Shown piece after piece: positions 51,020 through 62,214 of a stretch of 64,000 nucleotides of DNA. Numbering within the stretch: position 1 is the stretch's first letter; each line of letters begins with the position of its first letter. A program made the position numbers and the translations under genes. The stretch is taken from assembly GCA_024195265.1 (NCBI GenBank), contig JAJLRJ010000013.1:19086431-19150430 (forward strand), read 5' to 3'. Below the pieces are notes generated by a model that saw nothing but the letters and a program-made list of their open reading frames with translations, was not told where the DNA came from and ran no database searches. Source of the stretch: Dendrophyllia cribrosa (Eukaryota; Cnidaria; Anthozoa; Scleractinia; Dendrophylliidae).

Positions 51020-52211
51020 GGTTCGCACATGTAAAGTTCGACGTTTGAACCGGGCCTAAGCGTTTTATGCATGTCGTACTTTAGTCCCGCATCTTTGTTT
51101 ATCAAGCTAACCAACTGCATACCAACTTGTGCTTGCAAGTAATTTGCATCTTAACATGCGTGCTCTGCGCAGTCATACCTGAAAATCTATTGTCTCGTCT
51201 TTCCAAAGACTGAAAGTGGACCTCAAGCCTAATGTAATTGTAAGTAAACATGGCCAGAAATCGCGGACATTTGAGCCCGCGTACCGGTGCGCGGCTTCGC
51301 TTACAAAAATAGGAATTCAAGATGGCGGACAGAAACCGCTTTTTGTTTCTTTTAAAAGGTATACAAAATGCAATAATACATTTGTATAACTGTAATTGCT
51401 GCAATTCGGATATTAAAACAAAGTTTTAATATAATAGTTTTAATATTAAAACAAAGTTTTAATATCCACTTTTTTAGGATTTAATTAGAATTTATCATTT
51501 AAAAAAAAAAAAAAATTTTGGGGTCATATAATGGATGTATAGACGACAGGTTTAAATAATAAAGCAGACACGCCTGCGGTCGAACACAGAGACGAGACAT
51601 CAGTTCAATAAAGACAGTCAATGGCGACCAAACATGGCGGAATTTGCTGCAAAATGCGAGTTTTGTGCCCAAGAATACGACATGTGGTTCTCGGATCAAC
51701 ACACACGAGACGCTCGCGTGACATTTGATATCTTCGCTTTCGGTAGAACTGATTTGTGCTACTCTGAACTGTTTTTGAAGGCAAAAAGCAGGGCGAAGAA
51801 AAGAGCATCGAAGGTGAAAATTGGCCAAATGGTACATCATACTGTGCTTGTCCTCAAACGAGCGCGGCACTTGAGATATCCCGATCATGTTATCTTCTAT
51901 GGCGGATCAAAATCTGTTCGGGATGCAAATATTGGATTTCAAGCCTCTGTAATACAGAGCATTGTATGAGCCAAGCTTCGAAAATAAACATCGATGAAAA
52001 GCAGGGCCAGTAACATTTGTTAATGAAAAACAACTAATCAGAATAGCCGAGGAAGCTTTCAAGAACTCGACCAAAGCGCGGCACTTGTTCCCGGTAAGAC
52101 AGAACTTGCTCTATTTTATTTTGTTTTATTTCTGTCATACATTTCCTTTAAATGTTTGGCGGCCATATTGCCAAGTAAATCCGCGCGTGCGCCGTTGCGA
52201 TGACCGGAATT
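51020..52211. other. Intron 3, middle part
   Basis: A 111-codon open frame at 51634-51969 (+) starts ATGGCGGAATTTGC. It has no known domain, and the opposite strand is open as well, so it is not convincing. Otherwise AT-rich with a TTTTAATATTAAAAC-type repeat at about 51415-51470. Confidence 0.4.
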
Positions 52212-52409
52212 TCTGGCCATACACCACTTTCATAATGGCGGCCGATTTATTTATTCTTTTATATGTATGTTAATTAGCCTTTCTGGCCTCGTTGGCGTGT
52301 GCAAAATTCAAAAGAATTTTTACTCTAAAAAGAGGCCAGTGAGGCTAATTAACATACATATAAAAGAATAAATAAATCGGCCGCCATTATGAAAGTGGTG
52401 TATGGTCAC
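52212..52409. repeat. 198-bp foldback with about 75-bp arms
   Basis: CCATACACCACTTTCATAAT inwards through ATTTATTCTTTTATATGTATG to the centre, and the same inverted at 52333-52408 with few differences. No target duplication assigned. Confidence 0.85.
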
Positions 52410-53175
52410 TTGAATTGTATCAAGACTGCCAAAAGCTACCTCCTGCCAAACCCCGATTATCTGTAGCTCTCTACTGTTAACTATTTGCTACTATACCTCG
52501 TTTTTTGAACATAGTCAACAGGGTATTGAAACGAAGTTCGTTAAAAAAAAAAACAATGGCGACGTTGCTCCACATTGTAACTTACAAAGGATTATAACTT
52601 CAAAAGTGGAGTAAAAATTCAGATTAAGAATAATTCCTTTTTGAGAGGTTGTTTTAATTCCAAATTTAGCTTCAAATCAAGGGTTAAATTAATGATTACT
52701 CTTATAGCAAAATAACTTCAATGTAAGGAGCCAATTTAACTCCACTTTAGGTTTCTTTTGTTGCAAACTGTACGAGTCGAAGGTGGGAAAATTGAGAGGG
52801 TTCTGGAGGGTAATTAAATAGCACGTTCTCCCTTGGCATTCTCCTGCTTCTTTTGAAATCTAGTATCTTCTTAAGTTCAAATTGTCTCCCAGCACGGTCT
52901 CTGAGTTGCCTGGGAAGCCCACTTGATCCGCGAAATAGATCTTCGTTAGCATTCCGAAAATCAGAACTGCAGGCAAACTCAAATTAAGGCCGTTCCCTCT
53001 AATTTACTTTCTCGAGTGTGATGAAACCCCGGGGTAATCTTAACCTTCGCGAGCTTGGACGCTTTGGTGTTTTCTATGTTTCCAGTGATTGAACTTAGTT
53101 GATTTCTAGGACGTCGCAAAATCGTATAATACAAAGATTTTTATAATAAAAAGGCCGTGAAGCACAAACGCATAC
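52410..53175. other. Intron 3, right part
   Basis: No supported gene or repeat. Confidence 0.45.
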
Positions 53176-53321
53176 TTTTTCAACCTCGGTGCACAGCAAA
53201 TGAGGACATTTAGCAATCCAATATAATCACCGACATTACTGGTATCAATAACGTCGAATGCCAGTTCTGGAGGGAAACCACTTGTACACAGAGATAGGGC
53301 GTCACCAGTCCACAGGGTTAC
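53176..53321 (-). CDS. DUF4470-domain gene, exon 3
   Basis: A 146-base exon between acceptor CTTTTCTAAG (AG at 53322-53323) and donor AAA|GTATG. It starts in phase 0 and leaves two bases, fitting exons 2 and 4. It encodes 48 codons including FDVIDTSNVGDYIGLLNVLI, a block that is typical of DUF4470/MYND-type proteins. Confidence 0.8.
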
Positions 53322-53607
53322 CTTAGAAAAGGAGATATAAGCACTGTTATAACGGGCCAACTTCTAACCATATTCTCGGAAGAGGGGGACAGATGGAGGT
53401 ACAGAAGGGGACCGTGCTGACGTAAGGTGTTTTAACTATTACACCAAACTTTATGAATTTTTCTTTCTTATTTATAGAAGAACATTTTGATGAAATGTGA
53501 CCTTTGTTATAGCAATCAAGTTTAAACAGTAATGTGTACTTACATTTTGAATCTCCTCTACCATTTCAATCAAAACTGTTAATTTTGTTTCAGTGACATC
53601 CACGCTT

Positions 53608-54285
53608 ACGATCAGTTTTACACGTCTTGATTGCGATCAGTTTAAGACGTTTTGATTGCGATCAGTTTTACACGTTTTGATTACGATCAGTTTAACATGT
53701 TTCGATTGCGATCAGTTTAACACGTTTTGATTACGATCAGTTTAACATGTTTCGATTGCGATCAGTTTAACACGTTTTGATTACGATCAGTTTAACATGT
53801 TTCGATTGCGATCAGTTTTACACGTTTTGATTACGATCAGTTTTACACGTTTTGATTGCGATCAGTTTTACACGTTTTGATTGCGATCAGTTTTACACGT
53901 TTTGATTACGATCAGTTTTACACGTTTTGATTGCGATCAGTTTTACACGTTTTGATTGCGATCAGTTTTACACGTTTTGATTGCGATCAGTTTTACACGT
54001 TTTGATTGCGATCAGTTTTACACGTTTTGATTGCGATCAGTTTTACACGTTTTGATTGCGATCAGTTTTACACGTTTTGATTACGATCAGTTTTACACGT
54101 TTTGATTACGATCAGTTTAACATGTTTCGACTGCGATCAGTTTAACACGTTTTGATTGCGATCAGTTTTACACGTTTTGATTACGATCAGTTTAACATGT
54201 TTCGATTGCGATCAGTTTTACACGTTTTGATTACGATCAGTTTTACACGTTTTGATTACGATCAGTTTTACACGTTTTGATTACT
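53608..54285. repeat. 25-bp minisatellite, about 27 copies
   Basis: The unit contains GCGATCAGTTTTACACG with TTTTGATT between. Two variant positions (TTGCG/TTACG and TTTTACACGTTTTG/TTTAACATGTTTCG) alternate regularly in the first third and again near the end, so higher-order units of 50 bp have been duplicated. It lies in intron 2 of the host gene. Confidence 0.95.
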
Positions 54286-54794
54286 TCAGAGTTAATTTTC
54301 TCATGAAATCCAACATGGTCAAAATGGCCGATTCAGTATGGCGACTGTTGAGTAATCCTGAACAGGAGTACCAACGAACGAACAGATAAAGGTAGCGTTT
54401 CTTTTAGACAATCCAGTTTCAGATTTAGATAATTTGGATTTTCATGTTAGCTGGAACAAAAATTCGAAAAAAGATCGATCCGTTCTGTTTATCGTCTCTC
54501 CAGGCCCCTTTGCGAAGGGCTTCTGTTTGCCTGTTTGCGGGTTCTAAACGACCACTTGCTATGATCTGAAATCTGTTCAACGCAGGAACGCACAATCTGA
54601 AACCAGATTCAAATATACAATGTGAACGATCCACCTCCAGACGTTGAGATTGCAATCTTAGATTGGTTTGTCACTAAATGGAACGAAAAATCGAATTTTC
54701 GATCGCAGAATCCAGATTTAGATTGGTTAAAAGTAACGCATCCAAATAGATCAACGCATTAACTAGTGAATTGTTTAGCAATAAGGGAAATTAC
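54286..54794. other. Intron 2, remainder
   Basis: No supported feature. Confidence 0.45.
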
Positions 54795-54903
54795 CTTCAA
54801 AGCTGCTGAGTGACTCTTCTTGTATTGCTGGAAGCGTTTCACCAGCAACTTTAGACTTTCTTTACAGACAGCTGCCAGTGTTTTACATCGCAGCAGGTCT
54901 CGC
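54795..54903 (-). CDS. DUF4470-domain gene, exon 2
   Basis: A 109-base exon between acceptor CTTTTCTAG (AG at 54904-54905) and donor AAG|GTAAT. One leading base completes the ATG codon begun by exon 1; it ends in phase 0. It encodes 36 codons, a helical Lys/Leu-rich stretch with AAVCKESLKLLVKRFQQYKK. Confidence 0.75.
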
Positions 54904-55144
54904 CTAGAAAAGAAAGCCGTTCAAATGAAAGGCTCCCGTGAGCCAACTCGTGAATACGAAACAATCTTCGGACCATCCCTTCTCCTCCGCGTTTGCGGAC
55001 CACTAACCCACCCTGTTCATATCAGTGCAGCTGCCAGTGTGTATTTTATAAATCAGAAAAAAAATACGAGGCTGTTTCATTTAGTTCTTTTACGGAAAAG
55101 ACCCGTTATTCCATGATTATTCCGCCGTTATAAGAGACCTTAAA

Positions 55145-55553
55145 GGGAACCTCCATTGTCAGAACAAATTGGAAATAAAGTCGAAATTAAAAATTTTTAA
55201 AAAGCAGGTGCAAATATAATTTTAGTATACAAATAAAATGGATATAAATATCGCCTATTTTCGCTTTGAAATTTCCCGCGTGCCGCCATTTTGAATATTT
55301 ATGACGTGTTACGGTTGCCGCTATTGTTAAGAATCGAAGTTCTTTTGTATGCAACAATAAGACAACCGTAACACGTCATAAATATTCAAAATGGCGGCGC
55401 GCGGGAAATTTAAAAGCGAAAATAGGCGGTATTCATATTCCTTTTTTGTACACTAAAATTATATTTGCACCTGCTTTTTAAAAAATTTTAATTTAGACTT
55501 TATTTCCAACAGTTTAACGTCAATTTGTTATAACAATAGTTATAGAGGTTCCC
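55145..55553. mobile_element. 409-bp foldback element with TAAA on both sides
   Basis: Ends GGGAACCTC and GAGGTTCCC; arms of about 190 bp with ATTATATTTGCACCTGCTTT, CCGCCATTTTGAATATTTAT and ACGGTTGCC/GACAACCGT in inverted order. TAAA directly flanks both ends (55141-55144, 55554-55557). No coding capacity. It lies in intron 1. Confidence 0.8.
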
Positions 55554-56313
55554 TAAAAGATTGAGGTTTTTCGGCATTTCCCGCGAACCGCGAACGTCAA
55601 GAAGTCACGTGACCAATGCCTTGCCGTCAGGTTTGCGGTTTGAGGTTCACGTTTGTACGGCTAGACCACGCTCTAGACGTAAGCGATTTACCGCAAGGTT
55701 TTCTGCACCCTGTCGTAATAAACTCGCTGGCGAAATGTGAAAACTCGCTTCCAAAAGTCTGAAGCACTCGGTTGCGAAAATTAAATACGAATAATTTACA
55801 TACTTCAAAGAATTTCAATCACTTGAAAAAACACTGTTTCAGAAAAACCGGAAGGAAAAAATAGCTGTTTCGTTGTTTCGGTGTTTCGTTTCGGTGTTTC
55901 GTGGTTTAGTACTGTCCCTTTGAAATGAGCTGAGGGCGAAGACTGAAGCCTCGTGTTTATTTCAAAATTTCATCTGTCGATTAGCCAGTGGCGTTGTACT
56001 TTTTTTAAACACAATTTTATTGCCTTTGAAAGAAACTATGTAAATGCTGGTACAGTTCGATCTTTTCGGATCTTAAAATTAAGGAATCTTTTTCCTTTCC
56101 GAAAAATATAATCAATCCTAGCCGACTTTATTTCGAACCCAAAGCGGCGTTTTTTATCCTTACGAAAAAACAAATGGCATTAAATTTTCCGGTGTCACGA
56201 CAGCTTTAGACGAGATTTTTCTGAAGAAAACTACAGTTTTTAAGGCCTTCCGATCGCGAATGGATATTTTACTTATTAACAACGTTAAATAATAATGGTT
56301 TTACGACACTTAC
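55554..56313. other. Intron 1, remainder
   Basis: No supported gene. A short tandem GTTTCG repeat occurs near 55866-55905. Confidence 0.45.
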
Positions 56314-57170
56314 ATTTCAAATGGAAGATAACTTTCAAAGGCACAGGCAGTATAGTGCTGCTTCCATTTGTGAACAAATGGACGAATCAAGGTTGGGTTT
56401 ACTTTGTCCGAGTCATCGCTTGTGGATCCCTCGATAAACCAGTGTTTTATTTCCGTGTAAAATGGATTTGTTGGTTCCAATGAAACGACGTTTGAATGTC
56501 CTGTTTCGTCCTTGATCCCCATTAACATTTGCCATACAACGCTAGAGCATCGACCGTCCACACTTAAGCCCAATTCTTGAGATCTTTCGTCAATGAACTT
56601 GTTTCTGTCTTCTTTCACGCTCTTTACGCCAAGATCCAGCTGCATCCAATCCTTCCAAATATCACGACACTCTTGAAGAACGGCGCCATCTTTGAACTTT
56701 AAAACACTCTGGTCGCTGCCATCAAAATTCTTCTCGATCAAGCTTGAAAGAATTTGTCGCAATCTGACAAAGTCTGCTTCGGAAAACGTCATATTATACC
56801 AGATATTCCATAAAAAGTCTACATCTCCCGAGACATTAGGATTTATCGAACCGGCAACTTCGAGCAAGATAGCATTCCGAGCTACTATCGACGGATCGTA
56901 ATCATTTAAATGGAAGCTCAAACTTTCAGGACGCTCTTGAAGTTTTCTCAGGGAAATTTCAGACACGGTATATAAAATATTCCTCACATCACCTGAAGCT
57001 AAAAGCAGCAAGTCTAAGTGTTGTTCTTTCGAAGTTCCCAGCAGTTCTGTTATGTCTCTCGCTCGTGTGTTGCCCATAGAATAGGAGTAAATGCCCATCG
57101 GGTAAATAATTGTTCCCGCAGGATTATGAAATCCCAGAATTGGAACTCCTTGGCTGTCATATTTAGCCAT
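56314..57170 (-). CDS. DUF4470-domain protein, exon 1 (start of a nine-exon gene down to 15381)
   Basis: This exon opens with ATG 57170 in a good context (CAACATGGC) and gives 285 codons before donor GAAAT|GTAAGT. A DUF4470-type domain lies at about residues 10-105: FHNPAGTIIYPMGIYSYS, then LLLLASGDVRNILYTV, the region where the family has its GxGDxR signature. DUF4470 occurs in MYND-finger proteins and in dynein-assembly factors such as DNAAF3. The function of this member is unknown. Exons 2 to 9 follow on the minus strand at 54795-54903, 53176-53321, 48560-48708, 39985-40143, 39296-39406, 35851-36182, 16390-16538 and 15381-15584. Every junction has AG/GT borders and matching phase, for a total of about 740 residues. 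No MYND cluster is visible in the exons seen. Upstream of the ATG an AG at 57205 could be the acceptor of a 5' UTR intron. Confidence 0.82.
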
Positions 57171-57209
57171 GTTGAGGTTGATATTCGCTGGAGATACCAA
57201 CTGAAGATA

Positions 57210-57968
57210 TAATTTCTAGAAATTGGGGTCTCTGTAGGATCTTGTTTACGTTCTACGAAACACAAATCAATTTCCAAGAATCTTGTCCGCGAGCAGCCTG
57301 GATTCGATAAAAATGATACACTTCCTGTGAGTACACTTCCTGTGTTGTTGTGCAGCGTTGCATAAAATGTATTTGTTTGCAATAAAAACAAGCTGATTAC
57401 TCGTGGCGAAGCACACGAGTTGTAAATCCGGCTTTGACTTTTCTTGTTTTTTTTCGTGTCACATTAGCGCATGCAAATTTATGCATGCATATTTTAGTTT
57501 ATGTCGACGACTATATGGCTTTCAGCCATGAAATACATACCGCAGAATTTCTCCGTGTGTTGACAGTGACAAGCAAAGTAAAGAACTACAGCGTACAATT
57601 GCACGTTTTCAAGACAATGCAAAGCGTTCATGGATGGATAGGACCGTTTGATATTGTGTTCGCCGCTTATTCCTGTGGGATTTTTGTTCCGGCAAGTTTT
57701 GTGTTTTATATAACTTGCAATTTGCTTAGCGATCGAGCTTTGAATTGTCGGCTACTGAATGTAGTGAATGTAGTGTAGTCTCACTTTTAAACCGGCAGTT
57801 TCTTGGTGTTGCGATCACCAAATGACGTAAAACAAAAGATTCAAAAGAAAGTAAACAATACCCACACCACAACACAAAAGCTAACCAACAATAGTTTCTG
57901 CAACACCAAGAAACACCCATTAAACCCGTGTATACACGCAAGCATAATGCACGGGTTATCGGAAACGG
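57210..57968. other. Upstream region of the DUF4470-domain gene
   Basis: Probably 5' UTR and promoter side of the minus-strand gene. 57792-57824 and 57895-57915 hold an inverted pair (TTTCTTGGTGTTGC / GCAACACCAAGAAA). A 114-codon frame (57434-57778, +) has no known domain. Confidence 0.4.
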
Positions 57969-58494
57969 TGCCCGGGGGGGGGGGGGGGGGGGGGGGTACT
58001 CCCTAATATGGGCTATATAGGTATGTGCGGGTAGGGTTTTTCAGCCGTTTTGGTCATAAATTGGGTATCGATTTTGGCTATTTTGCCGCCATTTTGGTCA
58101 TAAATAGGGTAACGATTTTTGCACTGTAGCCTTGAATGCACTTTTTTAGAAGAAGGTACTTCCTTATCATGTCCCCCTCCTTCCATCCGCGCTTTGCCTT
58201 CCTCTCCAGCGGCTGAGTTTGTAGGCTAGAAAATACAAGCAACAAAAGCCCTTCACAGAGGGTCCCTTATACTTTTTTCGTGACGCGTGAATGGGCATTT
58301 TTGCTTTGCGTGAAGCGTGAATGAGATTTATTTTTTACGTGATTCGTGAATCTATATTTTTCCGTCCTCAGGTCAGGTCATAAATAGGGTATCAAATTTT
58401 TGGTGAGGTCATAAATAGGGTAAGGGATTTGGGAAGCGGGCCGCACACCCCTACCCAATTTTTCTGCGAGTACCCCCCCCCCCCCCCCCCCCCG
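57969..58494. mobile_element. 526-bp element with poly-G/poly-C ends and 8-bp duplication GGAAACGG
   Basis: The left end is CCC followed by about 24 G and GTACTCCCTAATATGG; the right end is GAGTA followed by about 22 C. GGAAACGG flanks directly on both sides (57961-57968 and 58495-58502), an 8-bp duplication as in hAT elements. Inside, GGTCATAAATAGGGTA-type motifs occur four times. Confidence 0.65.
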
Positions 58495-58780
58495 GGAAAC
58501 GGCGACTAAATAAAATTCTCTCACTCACTCACTCGCTCCTCAATTCCATCAGCTGTAAACTTCGTGAGTATTAAATGCTTTGTTACGAATACATTTCGTA
58601 ACAAGAACGTGAATCCAGCGATAACAATAATTAATTTGATTTATACGAATATAAACAACAATAAGCTTGAAGATGTTTCGCATTTGGAGTTTTTAGTGAG
58701 GATTTTTCAACCGAGACACGCGTTTTGATGCGTATCTACCTTAAAATAATAAAATTTTGACCTTATTGACTAAGTGTTCT
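58495..58780. other. Non-coding stretch
   Basis: No supported feature apart from a short CTCACTCACTCACTCG tract. Confidence 0.4.
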
Positions 58781-58782
58781 TC

Positions 58783-58852
58783 GGTAGCTCAGTGGATAAA
58801 TGTTTAGGCTTAGCCCCGGACGGCCCGAGTTCAAGTCACCCTCCAGACTTCT
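58783..58852 (+). tRNA. Degenerate tRNA-like sequence with pol III-type T-run
   Basis: TAGCTCAGTGGATAAATG resembles an A box and GAGTTCAAGTCACCC a degraded B box at tRNA spacing; T-runs follow from 58851. The acceptor stem does not pair well and no anticodon arm is clear, so this is a tRNA-derived pseudogene or SINE head. Confidence 0.4.
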
Positions 58853-59745
58853 TTTTTTCATTTTTTTTTTTGTCCTGTTTTTTTTTTTCTTCGGACTGGA
58901 CATTATGAAAGTGATGTTCTGTTTTTTTTTTTCCCGTTCGTCAAAAATCCTTACGTTTAATTTTTTTTTTTAAATATCGAACCGTGTCAGTGTGGAAACG
59001 TAAGCTTACGGCAATATTGCGTTACGCGTTCGCATTTCTTCTACACTGGTTGGCTCTTAGGAGTCTTTGATTAGACATAATTTTAAGCTTCTGTTTCTCC
59101 GTAAAGGCACTCAAAACACTCGGGAAACAATGCTGCAATAATTTAAAAACGCCACGAGTTCAAGCTGTGTACAGCTTCTTGTTACATTTTAAAAATGGTA
59201 AATTATGCAGGAAACAATTATTGGTAAAACTAATTCAGAAGGGCACGAATTTTAGAAATGCAGTATTTTAACCCTACAAATCACTGATTTGTCTTCTTCG
59301 CCGTGATATTTTCAACATGGCGAGAGGAAACCTTAACAAATGGCAGATGACCTGAGCTTTAAATCTCCCTGAATCTTGCCTACGGCCATTTACTAAGATC
59401 ACGTGATCTGCTATTCGGAAGGGCCTTCTTTTGCCACCAGTAAGACCCTGTAGTGAACGTGAAAACCAATTTGATATTGATTTGCAAGCGTGGACTTTGA
59501 ACAACCATCAAACTTTTACTCTCTTTTATTCAAGTTTTACCTTTATAACCACACTCTTTTTAATTCATGCGTTTTTTACCATTCTCTTTCACCCTTCGAA
59601 GACTGCAGTGATAGGCAGCCGAAAGCTCGGATTTTAAAACAGTTAGGCAGAGAACGTTCTTATAATTATTCATTATGATTAACCCTGGCTACGGTTTTAT
59701 ACAATTTTCTTTCGTATAATCATATTCATGTAACGCCGTTAGAGA
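58853..59745. other. Non-coding stretch with T-runs
   Basis: Several T homopolymers (58851-58970) and no supported gene. Frames at 59431-59678 lack domains. Confidence 0.4.
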
Positions 59746-59748
59746 ACA

Positions 59749-59932
59749 GGCCATTTGCACGATGGCGTCATTTGACTACAACTACCAGAATTAATTTCGT
59801 TTTTCCTTTCTTATTTAAATTTTGTAATCCCAGTGAGGTTTAAATAACAATAGCCCTAATTTGCACTACAAAACAAAAAACTGAAGGATTCTGGTAGTTG
59901 TAGTCTGATGACGTCATCGTGCAAATGGCCTA
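59749..59932. repeat. 184-bp foldback element
   Basis: AGGCCATTTGCACGATGGCG...GACTACAACTACCAGAAT inverted at the right as ATTCTGGTAGTTGTAGTC...CATCGTGCAAATGGCCT. Arms about 45 bp. Confidence 0.85.
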
Positions 59933-59987
59933 TTGATGTATGGAGTTATAATGAAAACTTTACTGAATTTCTAACAATTTTCTTTTT

Positions 59988-60134
59988 TCGAATTGCCCAT
60001 AATACACTTTGTTTGCCCCCCCAAACTTTGCGTAAACTATTGTTTTGAAATGCTCCTCCCAAGAGCATTTACAAACAATAGTTTATGCAAAATTTGGGGG
60101 GCAAAAACAAAGTGTATTATGGGCAATTCGAAAA
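59988..60134. repeat. 147-bp near-perfect foldback
   Basis: TTCGAATTGCCCATAATACA...CCCCCCAAA...AAACTATTGTTT and the inverse up to TGGGCAATTCGAA. Arms about 65 bp with few mismatches. Confidence 0.88.
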
Positions 60135-60447
60135 TAGGGAATAGTATTTCCTAAAATACCTCACTCTTTCAATCGTATCCAAGACTTGCCGTTCAGCCAT
60201 GTCCGCTATCGACTCAGCCATCTTGTTTTCGCACACAAGCTTATTGAACCTGCTGTTTGTCAGTTGAAGTCGATCACGTGCTTGAAGGTCACGGGTTTAA
60301 AAACTCGACAGTGGACAAAGTCACCCATTGTCACGTGATATGCATAGACGATTGCCGCTTTATTTCTATGAACCACTTACACAACAAACTGACCGCAGAC
60401 AATTGTCAACTGAGCGACGTAAATACAAAACTTAAATACAAAACTGC
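60135..60447. other. Non-coding stretch
   Basis: No supported feature; ATGGCTGAGTCGATAGC-like sequence on the minus strand near 60200-60225 could be a first exon, but nothing confirms it. Confidence 0.35.
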
Positions 60448-60565
60448 GGTCAATTCAATAAAACTTTTACAAGTGTATTTTACAAGTGTAGCCATTGTTT
60501 CAGAGGTTGAAAACAATAGCTACACTTGTAAATTACACTTGTAAAAGTTTTATTGAATTGACCCC
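60448..60565. repeat. 118-bp foldback
   Basis: GGTCAATTCAATAAAACTTT through ACACTTGTAA/TTACAAGTGT to the inverse AAAGTTTTATTGAATTGACC. Arms about 50 bp. Confidence 0.88.
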
Positions 60566-60994
60566 TGGAGTAAGTTATGATTTGGTGCGCTAGTACAAAG
60601 TAGTAAGTATTGCCATGTTTCTAAATTAATTTGTACTACGCTAAAATCCCAGTTTCAACCCAAACAATTACTTTTGTTATTTACTAAAAGTCTCAAGTAA
60701 ATCTCTCTGCAAAATATTTCCACCATAATTTTAATAATCCTTCACCCTTTCCTTCCTTGGTTTGGAAACCTGACCCAGGGAAGCCAGCAAAAGCTGGTTA
60801 TTGTTCCGACTACTCCCATCTTCCCGTTGCAAAATGTTCATATGGATGTGCTGTGTAATATTAGTGGTGGCGAAATTTTTATAACGAGTTTCTAGTATCT
60901 TTTGAGCAATCGTGCATGAATTATATCTTCCCTTTTTTGTTTTAAATAGCATGGACGAAGCTTCGTTTCAGGTCGAGATCAGTGTATCAACAAA
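60566..60994. other. Non-coding stretch before the EGF/fibrinogen-like fragment
   Basis: No supported gene. The acceptor for the EGF-coding exon may be near 60970 (TTTCAG at 60965-60970). Confidence 0.4.
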
Positions 60995-61440
60995 TGTTGC
61001 CAAACCAATCCATGTCGCCAGGGAGGGACCTACCAAGAGATTTGTGACCCCACCACTGTGAGGTTCAACTGCTTTTGTCCAGCTTATAACACTGGTCAGC
61101 GGTGCGAAAAAAACACAAAAAAAACATCCCCAGAACTGCAAATATCTGGCAACAAATGGCGTCAAAATACCTGAGATGCACGACCTGTACGATTCCCAAA
61201 ACAACCTTTTCCCAGTCTACTGTGATTTTGATTCCGATTCTGGGTACGTTTGGGCGTTAATACAATCTTTCTCGCTCGCAAACAAGTACCTGGTCAAAGA
61301 ATTTAGATTTGGAGGTGACAGGCCTGTTAACGAAAATGACGGGACGATAAACAGAAATGTGGTTGTCTCTGTCCCGCATGCAGTCAATCGCGCAAAGTTG
61401 GAAGGCCACGATCTGTTCGGTCAGTGGCGTAGGGTGTCCG
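60971..61440 (+). pseudogene. EGF plus fibrinogen-like domain fragment, frameshifted
   Basis: From about 60995 the plus strand reads an EGF-like module: NPCRQGGTYQE, FNCFCPAYNTGQRCE. After a poly-A-rich stretch (about 61107-61128) the frame changes and continues NCKYLATNGVKIPEMHDLYD and VYCDFDSDSGYVWALIQSFS, a fibrinogen-related segment, then FGGDRPVNENDG. A second shift follows near 61345, after which a SLSRMQSIAQSW-like block appears in another frame. Such secreted EGF/fibrinogen-like proteins are numerous in corals; they are usually extracellular lectin- or adhesion-like proteins. A TTTCAG at 60965-60970 could be the exon's acceptor. With two frame changes it is a decayed copy, or two exon borders are hidden. 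No signal peptide exon is seen in the window. Confidence 0.6.
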
Positions 61441-62214
61441 GTTTTTCACGTCCGGTGTATAATCGCATTGTTTCTTACATTTTGAGAGTCTTGCGGTCCG
61501 TTTTCCTGAATCAAATAAAGCCTGTACGGCTGGTCGGCCTCTACCTGCACAGTTGTATTCATTTAGCACGTCATAGACGTGTATTCTATTCTGCTGAACG
61601 TTATTTTTCTGTATCATTCAAGTATTCCTTCCCAAGTCAATAAGATGTTTTGTGTAATAAAGCCTCGCTTGCTAAACGAATGGTACCAAGAGTCTTCTTT
61701 ATTGGGGATTTCTTATACAGCGCCAAGCTCAATTAGTGTGACAGTAGGTTACAAGGCCACAACTTGTCGACTGACTACCAAGCTGAAACGAACCTATATC
61801 TTTATTCTACAATTATTGTAGACATGTTTGGGCTCGCGGACCGTGAGTACCAGAAGGCCATAAACCATTGGGACAAAACCGTTAACCAGACAAACCCAAG
61901 CAATATACCAACCGGACTAAAGTAGACCAAATAGAAACCCATATCGAAATTAGCACTGACATCCGCTCTTGGTTAGGCCTTGGCCAAGGTTGAATTGAAC
62001 AACCCAAACATGTCCACCGTGGAAACTATTGTTAAATGCCTTAACTGACCCCTTAGACGTGTGGCCTAACATCGACTAGCCTTATCCTTTAGATCACAAC
62101 ATCAGTATATGACAAGCAAATCAATCAAACGACAAAACGATAGCTGTTACTAAACTTTTTAAACTTAGCGATTAGGTAATAAGCTCAAATTAATCAAACG
62201 TCATTTTTGGCTCT
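61441..62214. other. Non-coding stretch
   Basis: No supported gene. The frames at 61176-61643 beyond 61345 and 61579-61821 have no recognisable domain. Confidence 0.4.

Noticed and set aside
51634..51969. Host gene of 111 residues starting MAEFAAKCEFC
   Set aside because: The opposite strand is open over the same range, no domain is recognisable and it lies in an intron of the minus-strand gene.
53608..54285. CRISPR array
   Set aside because: Units follow each other without spacers and the DNA is eukaryotic; it is a minisatellite.
57434..57778. 114-residue ORF as a gene
   Set aside because: No domain, no supporting splice or promoter context, composition like random sequence.
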